Positions 17,017 through 25,971 are shown, numbered from the stretch's first letter. The stretch is 64,000 nucleotides of DNA from an uncultured Eubacteriales bacterium (GCA_902760595.1 CACWHI010000002.1:62001-126000); one strand, 5' to 3'. Notes: a model not told the origin generated them from the letters alone. Numbers and translations are program-made.

Positions 17017-17943
17017 ATGTCATCCATTGCTTCAAAGCCGAAAATCACGCACAGGAGGGCGCTGCGCAAGCAGCTGACGCCCTATATGCTGCTGGCGCCG
17101 GTGATCATCTTTATCTGCTGCTTCATGTTCTGGCCGATCATCAACGTGTTCATCCTGAGCATGCAGAACCACGTGGTCACCAAGCCGAAGCAGTGGGGCT
17201 ACATCGGCTTCGCCAACTATGTCAAGATCTTCACCAAAGATACGGTGTTCACCAAAACCATCTGGACCACGCTGCGCTGGGTGCTCATCAGCGTCGTTTT
17301 CCAGTGCGTGCTGGGCTTCTGGCTGGCCTATGTGCTGAACAAAAAGTTCAAGGGCCGCGGCATCGCCCGCGCGCTGGCGCTGACGCCCTGGGCGGTCGCC
17401 GGCGTCATGGTCGGCATCATCTGGAAGCTGATCATGGGCGAGACCTACGGCGTGTTCAACGACCTGCTCAAAAAGCTGGGCATCATCCAGCAGAACGTCT
17501 CCTGGTTCGCCAACGCCCAGTCGGCCACCTTCTCGATCATCCTGGCCAACGTGTGGCGCGGCATCCCCTTCTTCACGCTGAGCTACCTGGCCGCCCTCAG
17601 CTCCATCCCGGACGACCTGTATGAATCCGCGAAGATCGACGGCGCGAGCGCGCCGCGCACCCTGTTCAGCATCACGATCCCCATGATCCGCGACACCATC
17701 ATCCTGACGACCCTGCTGCGCTCCATCTGGACCTTCAACGCCGTCGACCTGATCATCTCCATGACGGACGGCGGCCCAAACCGCGGCACCACCACCCTGG
17801 CTTTGTACATCATGACCACCTTCAAGGGCAAAATGGATTACGGCTACGCCAGCGCCCTTTCCGTGATCGCCACACTGATCATGATGGTGCTCGCCTTCAT
17901 CTATATCAAGTGGGGCAAGCTTGGAAAGGAGGGGATCAACTGA
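17017..17943 (+). CDS. Sugar ABC transporter permease, MalF/UgpA type
   Basis: 308 residues with six membrane helices, starting after GAGAGGAGTGGTGCA. The EAA loop is DDLYESAKIDGASAPRTLFS followed by ITIPMIRDT, and the N-terminal QLTPYMLLAPVIIFICCFMF is typical of the CUT1 family. It forms the channel with the next permease. The next gene starts in an ATG overlapping its stop. It belongs with a sugar-binding protein and pectin-oligosaccharide enzymes, so the substrate is probably an oligouronide or rhamnogalacturonan fragment. Confidence 0.9.
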   Translation: MSSIASKPKITHRRALRKQLTPYMLLAPVIIFICCFMFWPIINVFILSMQNHVVTKPKQWGYIGFANYVKIFTKDTVFTKTIWTTLRWVLISVVFQCVLGFWLAYVLNKKFKGRGIARALALTPWAVAGVMVGIIWKLIMGETYGVFNDLLKKLGIIQQNVSWFANAQSATFSIILANVWRGIPFFTLSYLAALSSIPDDLYESAKIDGASAPRTLFSITIPMIRDTIILTTLLRSIWTFNAVDLIISMTDGGPNRGTTTLALYIMTTFKGKMDYGYASALSVIATLIMMVLAFIYIKWGKLGKEGIN

Positions 17944-18782
17944 TGAGCCGCAAGACCCGCACGCGCCTGGCCAACCTGTTCTTCAGGGACATTCCCATCG
18001 TGCTCTTCCTGATCTTCATGCTCTTTCCCTTCTACTGGATCCTGAACACCTCGCTGAAGGATTCCATCGACGTCATCTCCATCCCGATCCAGTACTGGCC
18101 CAGCCACCCGACCTTTGAAAACTTCCAGGGCCTGATCTCCCTCGGCTTTGACCGGTACTTCCTGAACAGCCTGTTCGTGGCCACGTTCACGACCATCATC
18201 ATCATGGTGCTGTCGCTGCTGGGCGGCTATGCCATGAGCCGCTACCGCTTCAAGGGTCGCACGGTCGTCTACATCATGCTGCTGGCCACCCAGATGCTGC
18301 CGGCCGTGGTGCTGATGATCCCGCTGTTCCAGACCATGCAGACGCTGGGCCTGATCGACAACCTGTGGAGCCTGGTCATCGTATGCTCCTGCACCAACCT
18401 TGCCTACTGCATGCTGATGATGATGGGCTACTACAACTCCGTGCCCGTCTCCCTGGAGGAGGCTGCGCAGGTGGACGGCTGTTCCCTGATGGGCGGCATC
18501 ATCCGCATCCTGATCCCCACCATGGCGCCCGCCATCGTCGCCACCGGCGCGTACGCCTTCATCAACGCCTGGAACGTCTACGTCTACGCCGTCGCCTTCA
18601 TCAACCAGAAAAAAATGTACACCCTTCCCCTGGGCCTCAACGCCTTCCAGGGCGAGTTCGGCACCGACTACGGCCACCTGGCCGCCGGCTGCGTCGTCGC
18701 CCTGATCCCCGTCTTAGTCATTTTCGCTTTCCTGCAAAAGCGCATGGCCGGAGGCGCAACCGCCGGCGCTGTCAAGGGATAA
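17943..18782 (+). CDS. Sugar ABC transporter permease, MalG/UgpE type
   Basis: 279 residues from the ATG at 17943 (TGATG overlap with the upstream stop; GGAGGGG lies 5-11 bp before). Six helices; the EAA loop is PVSLEEAAQVDGCSLMGGII followed by RILIPTMAP. The C-terminal helix LIPVLVIFAFLQKRMAGGAT is typical of MalG. It partners the MalF-type protein upstream. No ATPase gene is in the operon. Confidence 0.9.
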   Translation: MSRKTRTRLANLFFRDIPIVLFLIFMLFPFYWILNTSLKDSIDVISIPIQYWPSHPTFENFQGLISLGFDRYFLNSLFVATFTTIIIMVLSLLGGYAMSRYRFKGRTVVYIMLLATQMLPAVVLMIPLFQTMQTLGLIDNLWSLVIVCSCTNLAYCMLMMMGYYNSVPVSLEEAAQVDGCSLMGGIIRILIPTMAPAIVATGAYAFINAWNVYVYAVAFINQKKMYTLPLGLNAFQGEFGTDYGHLAAGCVVALIPVLVIFAFLQKRMAGGATAGAVKG

Positions 18783-18830
18783 GCGAAGATATAGCGTCAC
18801 AAATCATCACTACTTTAAGGAGGTACAGAC

Positions 18831-20144
18831 ATGAAAAAACTGCTTTCCATGATCCTCGCGCTCTGCATGGTGCTGAGCCTGTGCGCTTTCGCGTCCGCCG
18901 AGGGCGAGCGCAAGACCATCAGCCTGTGGTATCACTCCGGCGACGCCATCACCGACGCGTACTATACCGAAGTGTTCAACAAGCTCAACGAGTCCCAGGA
19001 CAAGTACACCTTCGAGTACACCAGCTTCGCTTTCAAGGATTTCCAGGATAAGTTCCAGAACGCCGTCATCACCGACTCCATGCCTGACGTCGTTTCCCTG
19101 GGCTTCTCCAACATCTCCACCTTCACCGCGCAGGACAGCCTGCTCCCGCTGACCGATGAGATCCTGGCCCAGGTCGAGAACTTCTCCAAGGTCGACGCCG
19201 GCCTGACCACCAACCTGCGCAACATCGCCAGCGGCACGCTGTACGGCATCCCCTTCGCCTACAACCAGGAAGTCGCCTATGTGAACACCGCCTTCCTGGC
19301 CGAGAAGGGTGAGGAAGCCCCCAAGACCCAGAAGGAATACCTGGCCCTGTGCGAGAAGTACGCGGACGCCGAGAACGGCAAGTACTTCACCACCCTGCGC
19401 GGCGTGCGCCCCTATGACTCCATGCTGGCCTGGCTGTTCACCTACACCGACGGCGCCGGCTTCAACGGCTCCTGGTTTGATGACGAGGGCAAGTGCATCC
19501 TGAGCCGTCCCGAATTCATCGAGGCGATGGAAGCGTATGCCGGCATTTACAAGAACAAGTGGTGCTCCGGCGACTCCGTCAACAACAACTACAACGAGAT
19601 CTGCGCCGAGTTCGACTCCGGCGTCGCCTACTACCTGGTGCACAACTCCTCCTCCAACACCAACCACGCCAACGCACTGGGCGCCGACAACTTCAAGGCC
19701 GTCACCGTGATGGCGAACGACCAGGGCCACTACTTCGCTTCAGGCCTGCAGCCCAACGTGTTCTGCATCCCGAAGAGCAAGAACCCCGATCACGACTATT
19801 CCGGCGCCATCGTTCTGATGAACGAGCTGCTGAGCACCGAAATCGACGGCGGTCTGTGCGCCGCGCTGGGCCGCGTGCCCTGCAACGTCGAGGTGCAGGA
19901 GCAGGATTGGTACAAGCAGAGCGACCTGATGATGCTCTGCGCGGGCTACCTGACCGACGAAAACTACAAGCAGATCCTGAATCCCTACTGGCTGGCTGAC
20001 TTCTCCACCATGATCACCACCGACATGACCGCCGACTTCCAGGCCGTGCTGCTGGGCGAAATGAGCGCCGCGGACTGCATGACCAAGTGGGCCGAGCAGA
20101 TCGACGAGTATCAGGCTGAATACCTGGCCGAGCAGGGCAAATAA
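18831..20144 (+). CDS. Sugar-binding protein of the ABC importer (SBP family 1)
   Basis: 437 residues. The signal peptide MKKLLSMILALCMVLSLCAF ends in ASA before EGERKT, an SPase I site; the LSLC stretch is a poor lipobox. The mature protein begins with KTISLWYHSGDAITDAYY and shows the family 1 binding-protein fold (FEYTSFAFKDFQDKFQNAV, PDVVSLGFSN). It catches sugar ligands for the two permeases. AAGGAGG precedes the start and a long hairpin follows the gene, consistent with higher expression than the enzymes. Confidence 0.9.
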   Translation: MKKLLSMILALCMVLSLCAFASAEGERKTISLWYHSGDAITDAYYTEVFNKLNESQDKYTFEYTSFAFKDFQDKFQNAVITDSMPDVVSLGFSNISTFTAQDSLLPLTDEILAQVENFSKVDAGLTTNLRNIASGTLYGIPFAYNQEVAYVNTAFLAEKGEEAPKTQKEYLALCEKYADAENGKYFTTLRGVRPYDSMLAWLFTYTDGAGFNGSWFDDEGKCILSRPEFIEAMEAYAGIYKNKWCSGDSVNNNYNEICAEFDSGVAYYLVHNSSSNTNHANALGADNFKAVTVMANDQGHYFASGLQPNVFCIPKSKNPDHDYSGAIVLMNELLSTEIDGGLCAALGRVPCNVEVQEQDWYKQSDLMMLCAGYLTDENYKQILNPYWLADFSTMITTDMTADFQAVLLGEMSAADCMTKWAEQIDEYQAEYLAEQGK

Positions 20145-20178
20145 GAGTCCCCATCATCCCACATACTGAATGAACTGC

Positions 20179-20231
20179 CCGCCGCGCGGCGCGGAAGCCC
20201 ATTTGCGCTATGGTTTCCCGCTGCGCGGCGG
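20179..20231 (+). terminator. Intercistronic hairpin after the sugar-binding protein
   Basis: CCGCCGCGC (20179-20187) and GCGCGGCGG (20223-20231) are perfectly complementary, and the loop holds a second, imperfect pairing (GCGGAAGCC with GGTTTCCCGC). There is no T run. It probably acts as a partial terminator or RNA-stability stem between binding protein and enzymes. Confidence 0.55.
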
Positions 20232-20255
20232 ATTTATGAAGGAGAATGTGACGCT

Positions 20256-22277
20256 ATGCAGGATTTCGTTTTGTTCCAGGACGACTTTTCCGGCTTTGCC
20301 CTGGGCCCGCTGCCCTTCGACCGGGAGCATTCCGCCAACGGCGAATACCACTATGTCGAAAACCCCGGCTACGGCGGGGACTGGTACGACCCCATCACCA
20401 ACTGCTGGTTCCGCGGCCCTAACTGGGTCGTGACGCGCCAGGACGGGCATCACGTGATGGAGCAGATGCGCGTGCGCAACCCGCTGACCCACGGTGTATG
20501 CTCTACGCTGGTGGCCGGCGACAAGGACTGGAGCGATTATACCGCCGAGGTGGATCTGCGCGCCCTGTGCACCACCGACCAGGTGGGCCTGCTGGTGCGC
20601 TACCAGGCGTCGCTGCAGCACTACGCCCTCTTTTTCGCCAACCAGGAGCTGCAGCTCGTGCGCGTGATCAAAACGGACCGGACCGTGATCGCCAGGGCGC
20701 CCGTCAGCTACAGCTGCGACAAATTCATACACATCTGCGCGGAGGTCCGCGGCCCGCGCATCACCTGCTTCGTGGACGGGCGGGAGGTACTCAGCGCGCA
20801 GGACGATACCTATCGCACCGGCTGCGTCGCGCTGGCCGGCTATATGCCCGCCCAGTTCGCCAACGTGCGCGTCAGCTGCACCGAAGCGCAGGCGGACGCG
20901 TTCTCCCGCGCGAAGGCCGAAAAGGCCGTTCGCCTCGCGCAGAAGCGCGCGAAATACGCCCAGCCGCGCCTGTGGAAGCGCTTTGACCTGGGCAACTGGG
21001 GCAGCTCCCGCCAGATCCGCTTCGGGCACCTGACAGGCACCGACGAGGTCTTTTTCGTGATGGCGCAGCACCAGAAGCGCGTGTACAAGGAGCGCTACTG
21101 CAACATCAGCTGCCTGACCGCCGTCAGCATCGACACCGGCAGAATCCTCTGGCAGTGGGGCGAACCCTCTCCCCTGGCGGTCAACCAGGACACCACCTGC
21201 GACCTGCCCTTCCAGATCTACGATATCGACAACGACGGCTGCGACGAGGTGATCATGGCCAGCGATTTCAAGCTGCAGATCCTTGACGGCCGCACCGGCG
21301 AATGCAGGAAATACATCGACACGCCCTATAACGAGGAGGACCCCACCCAGATCCTGGGCATCGAGTTCCAGGTGCACGCCTTCGACCGCCTGAACGTGGA
21401 CGCCATCCGCATCGTGAACGTGAGCGGCAAGGCCCGCCCCAGCGACATCCTGATCAAGGACCGCTATGCCCGGCTCTACATTTACAACGACCAGCTGGAG
21501 CTGCAGTGGAAGTTCACCCACAACAACACCGGCCACTTCCCCTACGCCTATGATTTCAACGGCGACGGGAAGGACGAGATCTTCAGCTGCTACAACATGA
21601 TCTCCGCCGACGGCAAGCTGATCTGGGAGCTGCCTATCGACACGGACCATACCGACGAGATCATCATCGGGCGCTTCGATCCGGACATCGACGACGACCT
21701 GATCGCCATCGTATCCGGCTGGCAGGGCTTCATGATCGTGGACAAGCAGGGACACATCCTTTCCCGCGACATCAACGGCCACGGGCAGCGCATATCCGCC
21801 GGCAATTACCTGCCGGAGATGAAGGGCATGCAGATCTGCACCACTACCTACTGGGAAAACCAGGGCATCATCTACATGTACGACTGCAAGGGCCGCGAGC
21901 TGTGGCATATGGAGCCCTCCAGCAACGGCAACGTGATCGCCCCGGTCAACTGGCAGGGCGACGGCACCGAGCTGGTGCTGCTGAACGGCAACGTGAAGTA
22001 CGGCGGCATGATCGACGGCGAAGGCGACCGCGTGGTGACCTTCCCGGACGACGGACATCCGGACATGTGCGCCGAGGTCATCGACCTGACGGGCGACCAC
22101 CGCGACGAGATCGTGCTGTGGGACCACGACCGGATGTACATCTATACCCAGGACCGTCCCTGTGAGATCAAGGGCCGCGAGTACGTGCCGGACAAGTATC
22201 CGCACTACAACTCGTCCAACTATCGCGGCGAGTATTCCTTCCCCAAGTGGATCGAAAAACCGGAGGAAAACGCATGA
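20256..22277 (+). CDS. Intracellular FG-GAP propeller protein with LamG-like domain, putative rhamnogalacturonan lyase-like
   Basis: 673 residues with no signal peptide. Residues about 1-205 look like a jelly-roll of the LamG/3-keto-disaccharide hydrolase type (YTAEVDLRALCTTDQVGLLV, then DGREVLSAQD). From about 230 on there are repeated blades with calcium-type loops: DIDNDGCDEVIM, DFNGDGKDEIF, DPDIDDDLIAI and DLTGDHRDEIVLWD. Such propellers occur in family 11 and related rhamnogalacturonan lyases. The GH105 gene directly behind (ATGA overlap) and the sugar importer in front support a role in pectin oligosaccharides. A true lyase active site was not identified, so it could instead be a binding or regulatory propeller. 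Confidence 0.6.
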   Translation: MQDFVLFQDDFSGFALGPLPFDREHSANGEYHYVENPGYGGDWYDPITNCWFRGPNWVVTRQDGHHVMEQMRVRNPLTHGVCSTLVAGDKDWSDYTAEVDLRALCTTDQVGLLVRYQASLQHYALFFANQELQLVRVIKTDRTVIARAPVSYSCDKFIHICAEVRGPRITCFVDGREVLSAQDDTYRTGCVALAGYMPAQFANVRVSCTEAQADAFSRAKAEKAVRLAQKRAKYAQPRLWKRFDLGNWGSSRQIRFGHLTGTDEVFFVMAQHQKRVYKERYCNISCLTAVSIDTGRILWQWGEPSPLAVNQDTTCDLPFQIYDIDNDGCDEVIMASDFKLQILDGRTGECRKYIDTPYNEEDPTQILGIEFQVHAFDRLNVDAIRIVNVSGKARPSDILIKDRYARLYIYNDQLELQWKFTHNNTGHFPYAYDFNGDGKDEIFSCYNMISADGKLIWELPIDTDHTDEIIIGRFDPDIDDDLIAIVSGWQGFMIVDKQGHILSRDINGHGQRISAGNYLPEMKGMQICTTTYWENQGIIYMYDCKGRELWHMEPSSNGNVIAPVNWQGDGTELVLLNGNVKYGGMIDGEGDRVVTFPDDGHPDMCAEVIDLTGDHRDEIVLWDHDRMYIYTQDRPCEIKGREYVPDKYPHYNSSNYRGEYSFPKWIEKPEENA

Positions 22278-23380
22278 ACGCGCAATGGCTGACCTATTTC
22301 AAACACTACGCCGCCGACATCTTCCCGAAGATCCCCACCCCGGAGCACTGGAGCTACAAGGATGACATCACCATGCTGGGCGAGGAGATGCTGCTGAACG
22401 TGACCGGCGATCCGGTATACAAGGACAGCATCCTCGAAGCGGGCAAGGCCCTCGTCACGCCGGAGGGGCGCCTGCGCAGCTGGGATGACGACGTGCATAA
22501 CCTGGACTTCGTGAGCCTCGGCAAATCCCTGTGGGTGCTGTACCGCCTGACGGGGAACGAGGCCATTCACGAGGAGATCCGCCGGGTGCGCCGCAACCTG
22601 TCCGGACATCCGCGCACGAAGACCACCGGCAGCTACTGGCACAAGAACATTTACCCCTGGCAGGTGTGGCTGGACGGCCTGTATATGGCCCTGCCCTTCC
22701 AGGTACAGAGCGACCTTGACGCCGGCGTCACCGACTTTTCCGACGTCCTGGACCAGTTCCGCCAGGTGCGCGCGCACCACTACGTGAAGGAGACCGGCCT
22801 GTACCTGCACGCCTGGGACGAAAGCCGGACCATGGACTGGTGCGACAAGGAGACCGGCCTCAGCCGCTGCTACTGGCTGCGCGCGGAGGGCTGGCTGCTG
22901 ATGGCCATGTGCGACTGCTACGAACTGCTGCGCGGCCGCATGTCGGAGGCGAAGCTGTTCGTAGAGCTGCTGCGTGAAGCCCTCGCCGGCATCATGCCCT
23001 ATCAGGATCCGGAAACCCGCATGTTCCGCCAGCTGATCGACCGCAAGGACCTGGAGGACGACTACCTGGAGACCTCCGGCAGCGCCATGGTGGCCTACGC
23101 CCTGCTCAAGGGCGCGCGGCTTGGCATGCTGGACGCCGCATGCGCGAAGGAGGGCGCGGAGATCCTGGAGGGGATCCGCCGCACCTACCTGAAGGGCGAT
23201 GGCATTCCCGTGCTGTACGGCATCTGCGCCAGCGCCGGCCTCGGCCCGGGGCCGGACAACCGCCCCGACCGCGACGGCACGCCGCGCTACTATCTCAGCG
23301 AAAAGCAGATCCCCGATAACCAGCACGGCGCCGCGCCCTGCATGATGGCCGCGGCGGAATGCCTGAAGGCCGGGCTGTGA
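22274..23380 (+). CDS. GH105 family unsaturated rhamnogalacturonyl/glucuronyl hydrolase
   Basis: 368 residues from the ATG at 22274, which overlaps the upstream stop; GGAGGAAAACGC precedes it. The alpha/alpha-barrel family is recognised from SYWHKNIYPWQVWLDGLYMA (about 120-139) with the catalytic-type Asp at about 134, and from SGSAMVAYALLKGA. GH105 enzymes remove unsaturated uronic acid from the products of pectate or rhamnogalacturonan lyases in the cytoplasm. No signal peptide is present. It is the last gene of the operon and ends at a strong terminator. Confidence 0.85.
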   Translation: MNAQWLTYFKHYAADIFPKIPTPEHWSYKDDITMLGEEMLLNVTGDPVYKDSILEAGKALVTPEGRLRSWDDDVHNLDFVSLGKSLWVLYRLTGNEAIHEEIRRVRRNLSGHPRTKTTGSYWHKNIYPWQVWLDGLYMALPFQVQSDLDAGVTDFSDVLDQFRQVRAHHYVKETGLYLHAWDESRTMDWCDKETGLSRCYWLRAEGWLLMAMCDCYELLRGRMSEAKLFVELLREALAGIMPYQDPETRMFRQLIDRKDLEDDYLETSGSAMVAYALLKGARLGMLDAACAKEGAEILEGIRRTYLKGDGIPVLYGICASAGLGPGPDNRPDRDGTPRYYLSEKQIPDNQHGAAPCMMAAAECLKAGL

Positions 23381-23397
23381 CCGCCCGATAAACGATG

Positions 23398-23433
23398 AAG
23401 GGGCTGTTGCATGTCGTTATGCAACAGCCCCTT
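23398..23433. terminator. Bidirectional terminator between GH105 and ABC-2 permease genes
   Basis: AAGGGGCTGTTGCAT and ATGCAACAGCCCCTT form a perfect 15 bp stem with a 6-base loop, between convergent genes. A related GGCTG(C/T)TGC stem follows lepA. Confidence 0.8.
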
Positions 23434-23443
23434 CCTATATCCG

Positions 23444-24187
23444 TCAGACGCTCAGGTGCCGTTCCATCAGGGCCGCGGTGGCCACATACATCACCGCGGA
23501 GCAGCCCAGCGCGATCACGGCGTTCCAGATCAGCCTGGCGTCCCAGACGAGGCGCTCTGTGCAGACCTGCTGCAGGTAGGCCATGGCCCAGCTCAGCGCG
23601 ATGAAGATCAGCAGGCTCACCCAGCCGTTATACTTCTTGCCGTTCAGCAGGCAGGTGGCGATCACGTCCGCGAAGTAAGCGGTAATGACCGTAGCGAGCC
23701 AGCTGCACAGAAAGTTGAGCGTCAGGAGGGCGAAGAGCCTCCCGTCCAGCGGCACTTCCATGCGGAGCTGCCGCAGGAATTCGTCCAGCATCTTCTTGAG
23801 CTCGCCCAGCTGGCCGTAATGGCCCAGCAGCAGCGTCACGTCCAGCGCGCCGAGGGCGAAGAAGAACGCGCCCGCCACAAAGATCGAAAGTCCGTTTTCG
23901 ATCACCTTGCCGCCCAGGATCCTGTAGCAGCTGTTGGGCGTCATGTACAGCATGTAGCCCTGCTTGGTATTCATGTCCTGGTGCATGGTCAGGATGCTCT
24001 GGATGCCGATGAAGATGATGCCGCCGATGGCGAGGAAGGTCAGGGCGAGGATGGACAGGCCATTGTACTTCTCCTTATCCAGGTACAGGCTTACCAGGAA
24101 GGCCAGCTCCGCGAAGGCCGTGATGCCCAGGATGATGAGCTTGGTGCCCCAGGTCTTTCTGAATTCATATTTGATCAGGTTCTTCAT
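23444..24187 (-). CDS. ABC-2 type transporter permease
   Basis: 247 residues with about six hydrophobic helices; the N terminus MKNLIKYEFRKTWGTKLIIL is typical of ABC-2 permeases. It overlaps the ATPase gene by ATGA and is third in a GntR-ATPase-permease operon. The set resembles YtrA-type systems, which usually respond to cell-wall stress or peptide antibiotics. The substrate is unknown. Confidence 0.8.
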   Translation of the reverse strand: MKNLIKYEFRKTWGTKLIILGITAFAELAFLVSLYLDKEKYNGLSILALTFLAIGGIIFIGIQSILTMHQDMNTKQGYMLYMTPNSCYRILGGKVIENGLSIFVAGAFFFALGALDVTLLLGHYGQLGELKKMLDEFLRQLRMEVPLDGRLFALLTLNFLCSWLATVITAYFADVIATCLLNGKKYNGWVSLLIFIALSWAMAYLQQVCTERLVWDARLIWNAVIALGCSAVMYVATAALMERHLSV

Positions 24188-24891
24188 GCTTCCGTCCCTC
24201 CCTGGGCGCCGTAGATCCGGCGGTATTCGTCCGCGATGGAGCAGCCGTTTTCCGTGCGCTCGGTCTCAATATCCGCTTCCTTGATCAGCTGGCCGTTCCG
24301 AAGGAATATGGCCCGGTCCGCGATCGCTTCCATCTCCTCCACCAGGTGGCTGGACATGATCAGCAGCTTATCCGGCTGGGCGGATTCGATGATCGCGCTC
24401 TTGATGCGGTCACGAGCCACCAGGTCGATGCCGTTGAAGGGCTCGTCCAGCATCCAGACCTTCGCGTCCCTGGCCAGGGTGACCGCGATCTTCGCCTTCG
24501 CCATCATGCCCGAGGAGAGCGTTTTGACCTTCAGGCTCTCCTCCAGCTCGAAGGAGCGCAGCAGCTCGGCATAGCGCTGCCCGGAGTAGTCCGCGAAGAA
24601 ATCCTGGTAGTAGCGTCCCACGTCCTTCAGGGACATCCAGTTATAGAAATAGGGTTCCGTCGACATATACGCGATCGAGGCGCGGCTGCAAACACCGACA
24701 GGCTCACCTTCAAACAGGATCCGCCCGCTGGTCGGCTTGCACAGACCCGCCGCCATCTTCATCCACGTGGTCTTGCCGCTGCCGTTGGGGCCCAGCATGG
24801 CATAGATATGTCCCTTTTCCAGCGTCATGCTCACCTGGTCCACAGCGGTCTTGGAACCAAACATCCTGGTCACCGCTTCACTTTTCAGCAT
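24184..24891 (-). CDS. ABC transporter ATP-binding protein (YtrB/CcmA type)
   Basis: 235 residues. Walker A is GPNGSGKTTWMKMAAGL, the Q-loop region is YMSTEPYFYNWMSLKDV, and Walker B is VWMLDEPFNGIDLVAR. The signature LSSGMMAKAKIAVTLAR is a slightly altered LSGGQ, as is usual for this exporter group. The start overlaps the GntR gene by 7 bp. It drives the ABC-2 permease encoded next. Confidence 0.88.
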   Translation of the reverse strand: MLKSEAVTRMFGSKTAVDQVSMTLEKGHIYAMLGPNGSGKTTWMKMAAGLCKPTSGRILFEGEPVGVCSRASIAYMSTEPYFYNWMSLKDVGRYYQDFFADYSGQRYAELLRSFELEESLKVKTLSSGMMAKAKIAVTLARDAKVWMLDEPFNGIDLVARDRIKSAIIESAQPDKLLIMSSHLVEEMEAIADRAIFLRNGQLIKEADIETERTENGCSIADEYRRIYGAQGGTEA

Positions 24892-25244
24892 TTTTCATCC
24901 TCCTGACTGATCATGGCTGCCGCTTCCCTCCGGGCATAGCCCAGGGAAGCCATTTTTTTCAGATAGTCCCGCACAGCGTCTCTCGCCATGCCGGCCCTCA
25001 GCGCCTGGATCCGGTCCGGCGAATCGGTCACATACGTGCCCATGCCGCGCCGCATCTCCACCAGCCCTTCCTTTTCCAGCTCCTGGTAGACCCTGGCGGC
25101 CGTGTTGGGATTGATCGTGTACCGCACGGCCAGCTCGCGTCCTCCCGGCAGCTTCTCGCCGGGAGGCAGCCGGCCGGTCACCATGTCCGTTTTGATGCAG
25201 GTGGCCACCTGCATCCAGATCGGGATCGAAGCGTCAAAATCCAA
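24885..25244 (-). CDS. GntR family regulator, YtrA subfamily (TTG start)
   Basis: 119 residues from the TTG at 25244, which has AGGAGG 8 bp upstream. An in-frame GTG further upstream overlaps the -10 box and was rejected. The winged helix shows IPIWMQVATCIKTDMVTGRL, LPGGRELAVRYTINPNTAAR and VYQELEKEGLVEMRRGMGTY, standard for GntR regulators. The very short C-terminal region (about 50 residues) is that of the YtrA subfamily. It probably represses its own ABC operon from the palindrome over its promoter. Confidence 0.88.
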   Translation of the reverse strand: MDFDASIPIWMQVATCIKTDMVTGRLPPGEKLPGGRELAVRYTINPNTAARVYQELEKEGLVEMRRGMGTYVTDSPDRIQALRAGMARDAVRDYLKKMASLGYARREAAAMISQEDEKC

Positions 25245-25264
25245 GCCGGTCACCTCCTGGCGAT

Positions 25265-25292
25265 TTAGTGCACTATGTGTATAGTACACTAA
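25265..25292. promoter_or_regulatory. Operator palindrome of the YtrA-type GntR regulator
   Basis: TTAGTGCACT and AGTACACTAA (9 of 10 complementary) flank an 8 bp centre. The site covers the -10 box and start region of the gntR promoter, as expected for autorepression. Confidence 0.75.
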
Positions 25293-25309
25293 GACAACAA
25301 GTTTGTCAA
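25281..25309 (-). promoter_or_regulatory. Promoter of the GntR-ABC operon
   Basis: TTGACA (25304-25309) and TACTAT (25281-25286) are 17 bp apart on the minus strand, just upstream of the TTG start. The remaining sequence to 25404 shows no gene. Confidence 0.85.
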
Positions 25310-25404
25310 CCCCTTTTTGAGATTATTTTTTATCGGCACTTGATCGGAGCCCTGCGCGGGATTCGCCGCCGGTTCCGGGATGAAACCAGGTAATCCGCTG
25401 TCGC

Positions 25405-25971
25405 TCAGAATTTGAACAGGATGCCCGCCACGGCGGACAGGGCGATGAAGATGACCGGGCTCCATTTCAGCTTCTTCTGGCCCACAAAGATCAGTACGGC
25501 GAGGATCAGCGCCTTCCAGACGAACAGGTCGCCCAGATTGCCGGAAGCCGCGTAGGCGTTCAGGTCGACCAGGGCTACCTTCGCCACGTTCAGCCCGGCA
25601 GCGGTGATCATGGCGATCGACGCGGGACGAAGGCCGTAAAAGGCGCCTTCCACCAGGCTGTTCTGGCGGAATTTCGCCAGGAACCGCGCGATGATCAGGA
25701 TGATGATGACGCTCGGGGCGGCCAGGGCCAGGCTGGCCAGGATGCCGCCGGGGATCCCCGCCACCCGGAAGCCCGCGTAGGTGGACATGTTGATGCCGAT
25801 CGCACCGGGCGTGGACTCCGAGATGGCGATCATATCCGCGATATCCGCGTGGGAGAACCAGTCCGGATACCGGTCGCTCATCTCATACAGGAAGGGCAGG
25901 GTCGCCAGGCCGCCGCCCACGGAAAACAGGCCCGTCTTGAAGAATTCATACATCAGGGTCAGGATATTCAT
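25405..25971 (-). CDS. Chromate transporter family protein, half-size ChrA (second of pair)
   Basis: 188 residues with five or six hydrophobic helices. The N terminus has FKTGLFSVGGGLATLPFLYE and the segment ISESTPGAIGINMSTYAGF, the duplicated ChrA motif (GGG and TPG). Full-length ChrA has two such halves; here they are two genes overlapping by ATGA. Short-chain ChrA pairs act together as anion transporters; chromate itself may not be the natural substrate. Confidence 0.87.
   Translation of the reverse strand: MNILTLMYEFFKTGLFSVGGGLATLPFLYEMSDRYPDWFSHADIADMIAISESTPGAIGINMSTYAGFRVAGIPGGILASLALAAPSVIIILIIARFLAKFRQNSLVEGAFYGLRPASIAMITAAGLNVAKVALVDLNAYAASGNLGDLFVWKALILAVLIFVGQKKLKWSPVIFIALSAVAGILFKF

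Noticed and set aside
20208-22205. Long minus-strand open frame antisense to the FG-GAP protein gene
   Set aside because: Val/His/Asp-biased translation typical of antisense shadows; no promoter or RBS, and the sense operon is tightly packed.
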